A stretch of 7,794 nt of DNA from JAHFUI01 sp041485905 (GTDB taxonomy: Bacteria; Acidobacteriota; Vicinamibacteria; Vicinamibacterales; CAVVIG01). Position 1 is the first letter of the stretch, and every line of letters begins with the position of its first letter. Made by a program: the position numbers and the translations under genes. The notes beneath the pieces are model-generated. The model had not been told where the DNA came from. It did not search any database and worked only from the letters and a program-made list of their open reading frames with translations. Of the stretch, positions 1 to 6,327 are shown in pieces. The stretch covers positions 1 to 7,794 of the forward strand of contig JBGPKK010000214.1 of assembly GCA_041485905.1 (NCBI GenBank), in the 5' to 3' direction.

Positions 1-2
1 CC

Positions 3-218
3 CTGGATCTCCTCGAGCGCAACAGCCGCGCCGCCGCCACCGCGATTCGGGCCTTGAGCGACAAGGCCCTCGCCCAGGCCGCGCCGGTGTCGCTCTACGG
101 CGATGCCCCGCTGACGAGCCAGTTCCTGCTGGAGGATCATGCGGTCCGGCACAGCTATCACCACCTCTCGCGCATGCGACAGGCGCTGGCGGCGCCCACG
201 CTGCACCCGGCCCCCTGA
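3..218 (+). CDS. 3' end of a probable DinB-like four-helix-bundle protein (partial)
   Basis: An open frame enters from the left edge and ends at TGA 216-218, giving the last 71 residues (LDLLERNSRAAATAIRAL... to ...APTLHPAP). Its start lies outside the window. The stretch is helical and ends in a histidine-rich amphipathic segment, LLEDHAVRHSYHHLSRMRQ. This resembles the last helix of DinB/ClbS-DfsB-type four-helix-bundle proteins, where a histidine in this helix helps bind a metal. That family includes putative metal-dependent enzymes and thiol transferases, but nothing here shows a substrate. The gene converges on the large regulator on the minus strand, with only 13 bases between their stop codons, and no clear terminator hairpin fits there. 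The family call rests on a short C-terminal pattern; an unrelated helical protein is possible. That it is coding is more secure than what it encodes. Confidence 0.45.
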   Translation: MDLLERNSRAAATAIRALSDKALAQAAPVSLYGDAPLTSQFLLEDHAVRHSYHHLSRMRQALAAPTLHPAP

Positions 219-231
219 ACGGCGGTCCGGG

Positions 232-2676
232 TTACGCCGCGTCGTCGACGGCCGCGTCGATCTCACCCAGGATCGCGTCGACGGACAACCGGCGCCCGGT
301 CGCGTACGCCGCCGCCCACCGCTCGGGGCCTAAGCGTGCCCCGGCGGCTTGTTCGGCGTGCGCGCAGAGCGCGTCCGTCAGTGGGTCCACCGCCCGTGCC
401 CCCGTCCGGTCGGTGAACGCGTCCCGCGCGCCGGCGATTCTCGCCACCCACGAGTCATCGTCCAACAGTCCGGCGGCACCCAGCAGGGGTGCGAGCGCAT
501 AGGCGAAGGCGAACGTGTCTTGAAAGGCCCGGATGCCCGTCAGACTCTCTCGCGTGAGGCGGAGCGCCGCGTGCGCATTCTGCGCCTGAATGGCCAGGAT
601 CGCGCGGAGGTACAGGCCCAGCGCACGGAACCACGGGCCGCAGGCGGTCCAGATCGCGTCGGCCTCGTCCAGGAGGTAGGCCGCGTGCGCCGCGTCACCG
701 ACCCCCAGCGCGACCCAGGCTAACCCGGTGACGCCACTCCCCTCACCCCACGCGATCCCCAATTCGTGAAATAGGTCTCGCGCGCGACTGAAGTGGTCGC
801 GCGCGGCATCCACACGGCCGGTGGCGTAGTCGACATGTCCGAGACACAGAAGAGCATGTGCGAGCATTTCACGATCGGCGTGTGGGTCGCTCGAGACCCG
901 TGCGCTCGCCATGCGCGCGCCATCCATGTCCCCCTGAGTGAACCGCATCAGCGCCGCTCCCGCCAGGCCCCGGGCTTCGGCCACGCTGGCACGCGGTGCG
1001 CTCTGTTGCACGTGGTCGAACCACCGAAGCCCTTCCGCGGAATGGCCCCGCATGATCCAGAACAATACGAGCGACCATGCGAGTCCGGAGGCGTCCTCGG
1101 CCCGGCCCCGTCCAAGCAGCCACGTGAGCGCGGCACGGTGGCTCTCGAGGTCGTCACGCACCCTATCCAACCACGCGATCTGCCGAGGCCCCTGCACGCC
1201 CGGGGCCGCGAGCGAGCCCTCGGCGACACAGTAACGGACCAGTCCTTCCATCGCGTCGTCGTATTCGCCGGACGCCTTGAATTCAAGGACCGCGTAGGCG
1301 CGGACGGTTTCGAGCATGGAGTAAAGAGGGTCCACTGGTGCAGGCGTCTCTGCGCGGAGCAGGAGGCTCTTGTCCAGGAGCATGAGCACGAGGCGAAGCG
1401 CCGCGTCCTCGCCGTCGAGGGTCGTCTTCGCACCGGCGAGGACGGCGGCCGCCGCCGCGATCGTGAAGGGGCCGGGGAGGACCCCGAGCCGACAGAACGC
1501 CTGTTGCTCGCTGGCCCCCAACAGTTGCACGCTCCACGCGACGGTCGCGTTCATCGTCCGTTGTCGTTCCGGGAGATCGCTCGGGCCCTCGGTCGGAAGC
1601 AACCCCGGTCCTTGCAGACGCGCCAACAAGCCCTCGGGAGCGAGCACTTTCACCCACGGCGCCGCCAGTTCCAGGGCGAGCGGCAAGCCGTCCAGTCGCC
1701 GGCAGATCGCCGCCACGATCGGGCTGTTGGTCGGTGTGAGACGAAAGTCCGACCGGACGTCCTGCACCCGGCTCACGAAGAGCTGGACTGCTGAGACCCC
1801 TGCCAGGTCGGCCGGCGTCTTGAAAGTCGGGAGGTCGTCCAGCCCGAGCGGCTCGACGGCGTACTCACGCTCGCCGCGCACATGGAGCGGCGCGCGACTC
1901 GTGACGAGGATGCGCAGCGACGCGACGTGCGTCAGGAGATCCGCGACGAGCGGCGCGGCCGTCGCCACCTGTTCGAAGTTGTCCAGCACCAGCCACGTGG
2001 GCGCATCGTGGCACGCCGCGCGCACCCGTGGCGGAAGAGCGCGCGCGGTGGCGTCATCCAATCCAAAGGCCTCCGCCACCGCTGATGCTACGAGTCCTGC
2101 ATCCCGCACGGCCGAGAGCGGCACGAACAGCACGCGCGTGGCGGCGTCGCTGGCGAGCGCGTGCGCGAATGCCACGGCCAGGCGGGTCTTGCCCACCCCC
2201 CCTGGCCCGATCAGCGTCACGAGTCGCGCGGCGGGATCGGCGACCCACTGTTGCAGCCGCTGCAGGTCACCCTCGCGACCGATCAGGGGCGTCGGAGGGA
2301 GCGGGAGCGCCTGACGACCAGGCGCATGCGACGTGGCATCGCCCGTGAACCCGCGGGCGCTCGCCACGAACGCATCTCGCACCGACGGAGCCAGGTCCAG
2401 CGCGGCGGACAACGCGCGTACTGTGTCCTGCTGCGGGCGCTTACGCTCCCCGCGTTCGAGCGCACTGATCGCGTGCACCGACAGCCCCGCAATCGTGGCG
2501 AGCTCCTCCTGGGTGAACCCAGCCGCGTCGCGGAGCGCCTTGAGCTGTGCGCCGAATGGTCGGCCTGCCGACTCCATCCTGCTCGCCATCTTACTCGGGC
2601 TCGCCGCCACCCGATCGTCCGCCGTACGAGCGCCGTACGACCTCTGTGGGTGGGCATCGAGGCGTTCGGCCGTCAC
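232..2676 (-). CDS. XRE-type HTH / NB-ARC (STAND) ATPase / TPR-like transcriptional regulator
   Basis: This is a large predicted signal-transduction regulator of 814 residues from the longest start. Residues about 41-95 are an XRE/Cro helix-turn-helix (FGAQLKALRDAAGFTQEEL, then GLSVHAISALERGERKRP). After a linker comes an NB-ARC/STAND ATPase: Walker A GPGGVGKT at 157-164, Walker B-like LVLDNFEQV at 229-237, sensor-type VTSR at 258-261 and GLPLALELA at 330-338. A winged-helix-like part follows to about 470, then about 340 alanine-rich helical residues of TPR type. Proteins of this architecture (AfsR/MalT-like predicted ATPases) usually bind DNA after an ATP-dependent switch; the ligand is unknown. 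The longest start is GTG at 2676, with AAGAGG four bases upstream. ATG starts at 2589 and 2577 would remove 29 or 33 low-complexity residues and still keep the whole HTH, so the start is uncertain. It is transcribed divergently from the secreted protein at 2756 and may control it or itself. Confidence 0.92.
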   Translation of the reverse strand: MTAERLDAHPQRSYGARTADDRVAASPSKMASRMESAGRPFGAQLKALRDAAGFTQEELATIAGLSVHAISALERGERKRPQQDTVRALSAALDLAPSVRDAFVASARGFTGDATSHAPGRQALPLPPTPLIGREGDLQRLQQWVADPAARLVTLIGPGGVGKTRLAVAFAHALASDAATRVLFVPLSAVRDAGLVASAVAEAFGLDDATARALPPRVRAACHDAPTWLVLDNFEQVATAAPLVADLLTHVASLRILVTSRAPLHVRGEREYAVEPLGLDDLPTFKTPADLAGVSAVQLFVSRVQDVRSDFRLTPTNSPIVAAICRRLDGLPLALELAAPWVKVLAPEGLLARLQGPGLLPTEGPSDLPERQRTMNATVAWSVQLLGASEQQAFCRLGVLPGPFTIAAAAAVLAGAKTTLDGEDAALRLVLMLLDKSLLLRAETPAPVDPLYSMLETVRAYAVLEFKASGEYDDAMEGLVRYCVAEGSLAAPGVQGPRQIAWLDRVRDDLESHRAALTWLLGRGRAEDASGLAWSLVLFWIMRGHSAEGLRWFDHVQQSAPRASVAEARGLAGAALMRFTQGDMDGARMASARVSSDPHADREMLAHALLCLGHVDYATGRVDAARDHFSRARDLFHELGIAWGEGSGVTGLAWVALGVGDAAHAAYLLDEADAIWTACGPWFRALGLYLRAILAIQAQNAHAALRLTRESLTGIRAFQDTFAFAYALAPLLGAAGLLDDDSWVARIAGARDAFTDRTGARAVDPLTDALCAHAEQAAGARLGPERWAAAYATGRRLSVDAILGEIDAAVDDAA

Positions 2677-2755
2677 ACTGCCTCTTGTTCAACGCCCGAC
2701 GCCGCGCGATTCCCGTGCGGCGTCCGTAACGTTCGCGTCGGAAGCAGGTGCACAC
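2677..2755. promoter_or_regulatory. Divergent intergenic region with inverted repeat (candidate operator)
   Basis: These 79 bases separate the minus-strand regulator from the plus-strand secreted protein, so promoters for both should lie here, or just inside the regulator's 5' end if it starts at 2589. A perfect inverted repeat is visible: GACGCCGC at 2698-2705 and GCGGCGTC at 2717-2724, with an 11-base spacer and half-site centres 19 bases apart. That is a spacing a dimeric helix-turn-helix protein could bind. The neighbouring XRE regulator is the natural candidate, but this is inference. I do not see convincing -35/-10 hexamers in either direction. Confidence 0.35.
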
Positions 2756-3337
2756 ATGTTGAAAAAGACGTTGGTCGCGGTCGTTCTCCTGGCAGTTAGC
2801 TCGGTCCCTCACCTCAATGCCAATGGCGGCGTGTTGGCGCGATTCGACGGGGGCATCGGCGTCGACCCCGTGTCGAGCTTCGCCTTTCCGCTGCACACCA
2901 TCGATACCACGGGCCAGACGTTCGAAAACGTCACTCGCAACCTCGTCCGAGGTGTGCGGCCCTCCACGGCCATTTGGAGGATCGCTGACCTCAAGGCGGT
3001 GGTCGACGTCGACGGCCGAATCAGAGTCGCCGGACGTGGCTTGCTCATCGGCGGCGGCGATCAGATTGGGCGGTCTCTTAACCTCCTCGTCGTGGCGACC
3101 CTGATCTGTGACGCACAGGCGCCCTTCATCGAGCTGAACTCCGCCGATTCCGTGAACGGCAATTCGTTCGACGAGGCGGTGCCGCTCGACAGGCGCGGCG
3201 ATTTTCACATCGACGCCATGTTGCGGTCTCCCTCCGGCGATCCCATTCCGTCGGAATGTGCCAGCCCGCTGCTGCTCATTCGTGCTCGGGGCGGCGCGTG
3301 GCTCGCGGCCGGCATTCCGCGGTTCGACAAGGACTAG
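2756..3337 (+). CDS. Small secreted protein of unknown function
   Basis: This encodes 193 residues from ATG 2756, with AGGTG five bases upstream. The first ~22 residues (MLKKTLVAVVLLAVSSVPHL then NA) form a Sec signal peptide: two lysines, a hydrophobic core, and likely cleavage near NA-N. The mature part is beta-rich with short repeated hydrophobic strands. It includes ADLKAVVDVDGRIRVAGRG followed by LLIGGGDQIG at about 78-105, and ends in an LLLIRARGGAWLAAGIPRF strand pair. Two cysteines, C118 in TLICDA and C168 in SECAS, are the only ones in the mature protein and could form a disulfide. I recall uncharacterised exported bacterial proteins with a similar 'DGRI.V.GRGLL..GG..IG' core, but I know no function for them. 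It is read divergently from the regulator. There are 82 bases between it and the cupredoxin gene, so it could be the first gene of that transcript or stand alone. The open frame continues upstream of 2756, but that part overlaps the regulator and lacks a ribosome site. Confidence 0.82.
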   Translation: MLKKTLVAVVLLAVSSVPHLNANGGVLARFDGGIGVDPVSSFAFPLHTIDTTGQTFENVTRNLVRGVRPSTAIWRIADLKAVVDVDGRIRVAGRGLLIGGGDQIGRSLNLLVVATLICDAQAPFIELNSADSVNGNSFDEAVPLDRRGDFHIDAMLRSPSGDPIPSECASPLLLIRARGGAWLAAGIPRFDKD

Positions 3338-3405
3338 CGCCCGCTCACGTGGGAGCGCCTTACGACGCGACTCGACCGACTAACTGCGGTTCGTTCACCG
3401 ACGGC

Positions 3406-3412
3406 AAAGGAG
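3406..3412 (+). promoter_or_regulatory. Ribosome binding site of the cupredoxin gene
   Basis: AAAGGAG lies seven bases before ATG 3420. This spacing decides between that start and the ATG four bases earlier, which would be only three bases from the site and opens a frame with no recognisable protein. Confidence 0.75.
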
Positions 3413-3419
3413 ACCATGT

Positions 3420-3794
3420 ATGACTACGCTACGCTGCATCATCGTCGCCGCTCTGCTCCTCACTGGCGTGGGCTGCGGCGGCTATTCGTCCTCGCCAGCA
3501 TCGCCCTCACCGGCGCCCGCCGGATCGTCGTCGTCCGTCACCATTCCGATGGGTGCGGCGCCGCTCGGCAATCGCGCCTACAGTCCCGACGAGATCACCG
3601 TCGCCGTCGGTAGCACCGTGACCTGGATCAACACGGACACCGTGGCGCACACCTCCACATCGAATGCGAGCGGCTGGAACTCGGGCACGATCGCGCCGGG
3701 TCAGCAGTTTTCCTCGACGCTGCAGACCGCGGGCACCTTTGCCTACCACTGCGCCATTCACCCGGGCATGGTCGGCACGGTTGTGGTGCGATGA
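3420..3794 (+). CDS. Plastocyanin/amicyanin-like cupredoxin, probable lipoprotein
   Basis: This is a 124-residue exported blue-copper protein that probably shuttles single electrons outside the cytoplasm. ATG 3420 follows a strong AAAGGAG (3406-3412) by seven bases; the ATG at 3416 is too close to it and opens another frame. Residues 1-19 are a lipoprotein-like signal (IIVAALLLTGVGC). The glycine three before C19 is not the usual lipobox residue, so lipidation is likely rather than certain. A Ser/Pro/Ala linker (22-40) follows, typical of tethered cupredoxins. The cupredoxin domain covers about 45-124: VGSTVTWINTDTVAHT contains the first copper ligand H77, and FAYHCAIHPGM carries C111, H114 and M117. 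The C-x2-H-x2-M spacing matches amicyanin rather than plant plastocyanin. The same spacing is found in the domain fused to the metallophosphatase downstream, which suggests related partners. The physiological donor and acceptor cannot be told from sequence. Confidence 0.93.
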   Translation: MTTLRCIIVAALLLTGVGCGGYSSSPASPSPAPAGSSSSVTIPMGAAPLGNRAYSPDEITVAVGSTVTWINTDTVAHTSTSNASGWNSGTIAPGQQFSSTLQTAGTFAYHCAIHPGMVGTVVVR

Positions 3795-3954
3795 CGAGGG
3801 ATCTGGGCACGCGAGTACACGCGGCCGAGCCGTCGGCCGCGGTTCCGGACGCGTGCCACGCCCATCGACGGCTCCGTGTCGGGCGGCGGGGGCTCATCGC
3901 TCACACCACCGCGATTGTTTGCGAATTTGTCGAATGAATAGTTGAGGACCTCCT
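3795..3954 (+). other. Intergenic spacer with perfect hairpin and AT-rich promoter-like tract
   Basis: These 160 bases lie between the cupredoxin and YceI genes. The first part is GC-rich and contains the hairpin at 3821-3840. The last ~40 bases (about 3911-3943, TTGTTTGCGAATTTGTCGAA and following) are clearly richer in A/T than anything nearby and end in GAGG at 3944-3947, seven bases before ATG 3955. Such a tract could hold a promoter for the YceI gene, but I cannot place a -35/-10 pair with good spacing. No gene is seen in the spacer. Confidence 0.4.
3821..3840 (+). terminator. Perfect 8-bp GC hairpin after the cupredoxin gene
   Basis: GCGGCCGA (3821-3828), a four-base loop GCCG, then TCGGCCGC (3833-3840) form a perfect eight-pair stem 27 bases after the cupredoxin stop codon. 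No T-run follows, so it is not a standard intrinsic terminator. It could instead be a pause or attenuation site, a transcript-end stabiliser, or chance in GC-rich DNA. Its place between two genes of one apparent operon suggests different expression of the cupredoxin and the genes after it. Confidence 0.35.
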
Positions 3955-4512
3955 ATGAAATGGACACTAGTCGTGCTGGGTCTCGCCGGGGCAACGGTCG
4001 TCGCGGCAAACACGTGGAGGGTGGGGCAGGGCGACGTTCGCGTGATCTGTCCGATGACGATCGGCGGCAGCTTCGATGCGAAGACGACGGCGCTCAGCGG
4101 ATCGGTGACCGCCAGCACGAGCGGTTCGCCGGCATTGGACGGGAGCCTCGCTGTGGATCTCCGCACACTCGATACCGGCATCGGCCTGCGCAACGAGCAT
4201 CTCCGCGAGAATTACCTCGAGGTGGACAAAGGGCCGGGGTTCGACACGGTCACATTTTCGGAGATCGAACTGAAAGGGCTCAATCGAGACGCGCCGGAGG
4301 GGAAGGGATCCTTCGCCGGATTGCTGACGCTGCACGGCGTGACGAAAATGGTAACCGGGGCCGTCAACGTTCGCCAGGTAGGCGCCGGCCTTCGCGTGAA
4401 GGCATCCTTTCCCGTCACCCTGTCGGACTACAGCATCCACAAACCGCGCTACCTTGGCATCGGGGTCAAGGACACCGTCCAGGTCGAAGTGGCCTTCGCC
4501 GTCACACGCTGA
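3955..4512 (+). CDS. YceI-family periplasmic protein
   Basis: This encodes 185 residues from ATG 3955, with GAGG seven bases upstream. Residues 1-18 (MKWTLVVLGLAGATVVAA) are a Sec signal peptide. The rest is one YceI domain, a lipocalin-like beta-barrel that in known members holds a long isoprenoid or other amphiphile. Family marks in order are DLRTLDTGIGLRNEHLRENY (about 68-87), VTFSEIELKGL (99-109), AGLLTLHGVTKMV (121-133) and the closing DYSIHKPRYLGIGVKD block (158-173). Length is usual for the family. YceI genes are often found beside cytochrome b561-like or other exported redox genes, where a quinone-like ligand is suspected. Here the neighbours are a cupredoxin and a heme-motif outer-membrane protein, which fits a carrier role in the periplasm, but that is inference. 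The stop at 4510-4512 is five bases before the next start, so the two genes are probably translationally coupled. Confidence 0.93.
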   Translation: MKWTLVVLGLAGATVVAANTWRVGQGDVRVICPMTIGGSFDAKTTALSGSVTASTSGSPALDGSLAVDLRTLDTGIGLRNEHLRENYLEVDKGPGFDTVTFSEIELKGLNRDAPEGKGSFAGLLTLHGVTKMVTGAVNVRQVGAGLRVKASFPVTLSDYSIHKPRYLGIGVKDTVQVEVAFAVTR

Positions 4513-4517
4513 GCAAG

Positions 4518-5675
4518 ATGATGAGAACGATGGTCTTCCTGTTCGCCGCGGCGGGTCTCGCTTCAACGGCGTGGGCCGAGCCGACGTTTCTCGCGAAGCA
4601 GTACACGCGTTGCACGGCGTGTCATTACTCGCCTACGGGAGGCGGGCTCCTGACGCCGTACGGACGGCACCTCTCGCATCGAGAGCTGTCGACGAAGGGC
4701 GGCACGGCGACGGCACCGGTTCCGGGCGCGGAGGACAATCCGCATGGCGAGCAGGCATTCCTGTATGGCGCACTGGGAGACGCGCTCGGTCCCGTGCACC
4801 TCGGCCTCGAGATGCGTCCGGCTCACTTGCACGTCGGCTTTCCCGGTGGGCACCAGGACATGAATCTTCTGATGAATCTCGATCTCATTGGCGCCCTGCA
4901 GAAGAACGGATGGACCGCATACGGCTCGGTCGGCCGCGAACCGCCGAATTCCGCGGTGCGGAACGGCCGCGCGCTGCCCGATGCCGCGTTCGTTTCCTAC
5001 GAGCACTGGATTTCGTACCAAACCGACCAGGGCTTCCAGATTCGCGCCGGACGATTTCTGCCAGCTTACGGCGTGCGTTTTGCAGATCATACGGCGTACA
5101 CGCGCACCTCTCTCGATCTCGATCGCAACGATCAGGTCTACGGCCTCGAGGTCAGCGACACGACGGGGCCCTCGTTGGTCCAGCTGATGGTCAGCCCCGG
5201 CAAGGCCGAGGCCATCCTGCACGACCGCAGTCACCGCGGTTTTTCCACCGCCGGCCGCTGGCAATTCGATCTCGCGCCGCGCGCGACAATCGTCGGCTCG
5301 GCCTTTTACCACCACTCGACGGATGCCGATCCCCAGTCAGGCGCGGTGGGTGGCGCCTTCGGCTTCGCGCCAACGTCTCACGTGTCGATCTGGACGGAAG
5401 CGGACGCAAACCTCCAGACCAAGGCACTGGGCGGCCACTCGTGGGTGGTGGTCAATGAGACGTCCGTCGAGGTGTATCGCGGGATCTGGCTGAAGTTCTC
5501 GCCACAGCTCTGCACGTCCGGCGGGGCGCCGGGCTTTTCAGATCGGCGCCGCCTCGCGTTCGCAGCGGACCTGCTGCCGCGCACGCACTGGAACGTGAAC
5601 GTGTCGTACTACCACGACCACGCGTTCGAAGCCAGCACGTCGACGCTGCTGGCACAGTTGCACCTGTCCATGTAA
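4518..5675 (+). CDS. Outer-membrane beta-barrel-like protein with one N-terminal c-type heme site
   Basis: This encodes 385 residues from ATG 4518, five bases after the YceI stop. A second ATG directly follows at 4521 and a third lies at 4530. No strong ribosome site is present, so translation is likely coupled to YceI. Residues 1-20 (ending ASTAWA) are a Sec signal peptide. Just inside the mature protein, RCTACHYSPTGGGLLTPYGR carries one CxxCH heme-c motif (C32, C35, H36), followed by a Gly-rich turn. After a linker (about 58-78), residues 80-385 alternate polar and aromatic residues in strand-like pairs (GWTAYGSVGR, FQIRAGRFLPAYGVRF, WNVNVSYYHDH). It closes with LLAQLHLSM rather than the usual terminal Phe. 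The pattern suggests a 12-16 strand barrel. A periplasmic heme on a barrel would suit electron transfer to or across the outer membrane, reminiscent of porin-cytochrome conduits, though with only one heme. It is rich in His, so metal binding is another option. No named family recognised. Confidence 0.8.
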   Translation: MMRTMVFLFAAAGLASTAWAEPTFLAKQYTRCTACHYSPTGGGLLTPYGRHLSHRELSTKGGTATAPVPGAEDNPHGEQAFLYGALGDALGPVHLGLEMRPAHLHVGFPGGHQDMNLLMNLDLIGALQKNGWTAYGSVGREPPNSAVRNGRALPDAAFVSYEHWISYQTDQGFQIRAGRFLPAYGVRFADHTAYTRTSLDLDRNDQVYGLEVSDTTGPSLVQLMVSPGKAEAILHDRSHRGFSTAGRWQFDLAPRATIVGSAFYHHSTDADPQSGAVGGAFGFAPTSHVSIWTEADANLQTKALGGHSWVVVNETSVEVYRGIWLKFSPQLCTSGGAPGFSDRRRLAFAADLLPRTHWNVNVSYYHDHAFEASTSTLLAQLHLSM

Positions 5676-5869
5676 AGGCGCGCAAGGTGCTCTTGCTTAT
5701 CTACGTCGCTGCGGAGAAGGTGCGGTGCCCCAGTAGCCAGGAAACAGAGGTTGAGGCATGGCAGACGCAACGATGGCGTCTAGCGTGGGGCAAATAGTTA
5801 GTCCGATACACCATGGCGGCGTTACGTCGTCACGCATCGCCGTCATGAGATCACAGAGGCAAACACCAG
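5676..5869 (+). other. 194-base spacer: weak hairpins, doubtful small frame, no recognised gene
   Basis: Just after the barrel gene, GCAAG-GTGCT-CTTGC (5683-5697) is a short five-pair hairpin followed by TTATCT; at best it is a weak terminator. Further on, ATGGCGGCG (5813-5821) can pair with CGCCGTCAT (5838-5846) with one G-U pair and a 16-base loop, 24 bases before the next start. A 44-codon frame (5758-5892, MADATMASSVGQIVSP...) has AGAGG seven bases before its ATG and overlaps the next gene, but its composition looks non-coding. No riboswitch or promoter consensus was recognised. The spacer probably holds a separate 5' leader for the two following genes. Confidence 0.35.
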
Positions 5870-6295
5870 ATGCTTATGTCTTTCATCGGTAAATTTCATC
5901 CGCTGCTCGTGCATTTTCCAATTGCCTTGGTCATGGCGGCCGCCGCTGCCGAGCTCGTGGTCATCGCCGCGCCTCGCCAGGCCTGGCGCACCGTCGCCGT
6001 CGCGAATATCTGCGCCGGAGCGGCCATGGGCGTCGTCACGGCGATCACTGGCTGGCTGTTCGCGTCGTCGCCGTCGGTCGACGCCTCGACGTCTCTCGAA
6101 TGGCATCGATGGGTGGGGATGGCCGGCACGGCGGGCGCGATCGGCGCGGCCCTCCTGTCGTCGCGGCTGCACGTGTCCTCGCGGCGTTCGGCGTTTGTGT
6201 ACCGCTGCACGTTGTTCGTCACCGCGCTCCTCGTGGCGATCACCGGTCATCTCGGTGGGACGCTCGTGTGGGGAGCCAGGTTCTTTCAACCGTAG
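5870..6295 (+). CDS. DUF2231-like four-helix membrane protein
   Basis: This encodes 141 residues from ATG 5870, with AGAGG ten bases upstream; the ATG at 5876 is a worse fit. Four transmembrane helices are visible at about 12-34, 41-65, 80-97 and 111-135. The opening FHPLLVHFPIALV (H10, H15), the middle LEWHRWVGMAG (H79) and the last ITGHLGGTLVWG (H127) are the usual signature of DUF2231-type membrane proteins. In many bacteria this domain is found next to or fused with cytochrome c domains. The regularly placed histidines at or in helices suggest heme or metal ligands, but I know no proven function. It is 32 bases upstream of the metallophosphatase start and probably shares a transcript with it. 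In this set of genes it could be the inner-membrane partner of the exported redox proteins; this is inference. Confidence 0.85.
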   Translation: MLMSFIGKFHPLLVHFPIALVMAAAAAELVVIAAPRQAWRTVAVANICAGAAMGVVTAITGWLFASSPSVDASTSLEWHRWVGMAGTAGAIGAALLSSRLHVSSRRSAFVYRCTLFVTALLVAITGHLGGTLVWGARFFQP

Positions 6296-6314
6296 TCCGT
6301 GATGTCGGATTGAT

Positions 6315-6320
6315 GAGGAG
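6315..6320 (+). promoter_or_regulatory. Ribosome binding site that selects a GTG start
   Basis: GAGGAG lies seven bases before GTG 6328, whereas the in-frame ATG at 6313 overlaps it and has no ribosome site of its own. The site therefore argues for the GTG start, giving a Tat signal with only ten residues before DRRGFLK. Confidence 0.7.
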
Positions 6321-6327
6321 AGTGTCT

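Noticed and set aside
793..1794. A 333-codon plus-strand open frame, and a second long one at 1370-2314, opposite the regulator
   Set aside because: Both lie fully inside the regulator gene on the other strand, are rich in Arg, Pro and Ser, show no domain, and are the expected shadow of high-GC coding DNA.
2333..2755. Upstream extension of the secreted-protein frame before ATG 2756
   Set aside because: It overlaps the regulator gene, would bury the signal peptide, and ATG 2756 has its own ribosome site.
3338..3419. Short hairpin CGCTC-ACGTGG-GAGCG and direct repeat AGCGCC after the secreted-protein gene
   Set aside because: The stem has only five pairs with no T-run; such small repeats are common in GC-rich DNA.
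3942..4517. Upstream extension of the heme-barrel frame through the YceI gene
   Set aside because: It is the shadow of YceI. The signal peptide after ATG 4518 marks the real start.
4454..5458. A 334-codon plus-strand frame overlapping the YceI end and the heme-barrel gene, and a 250-codon minus-strand frame at 4563-5315
   Set aside because: The heme-barrel frame has a signal peptide, CxxCH and strand pattern. These frames have none of that and are Arg-rich shadows.
5683..5703. Possible intrinsic terminator after the heme-barrel gene
   Set aside because: The stem has only five pairs and the trailing tract TTATCT is short, so it is too weak to annotate on its own.
5758..5892. A 44-codon small frame before the DUF2231-like gene
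   Set aside because: It has a ribosome site but no recognisable protein features, and it overlaps the next gene out of frame; not enough to call it a gene.
6100..6327. Upstream extension of the metallophosphatase frame into the DUF2231-like gene
   Set aside because: The Tat signal must be N-terminal, and GAGGAG at 6315-6320 fits GTG 6328.
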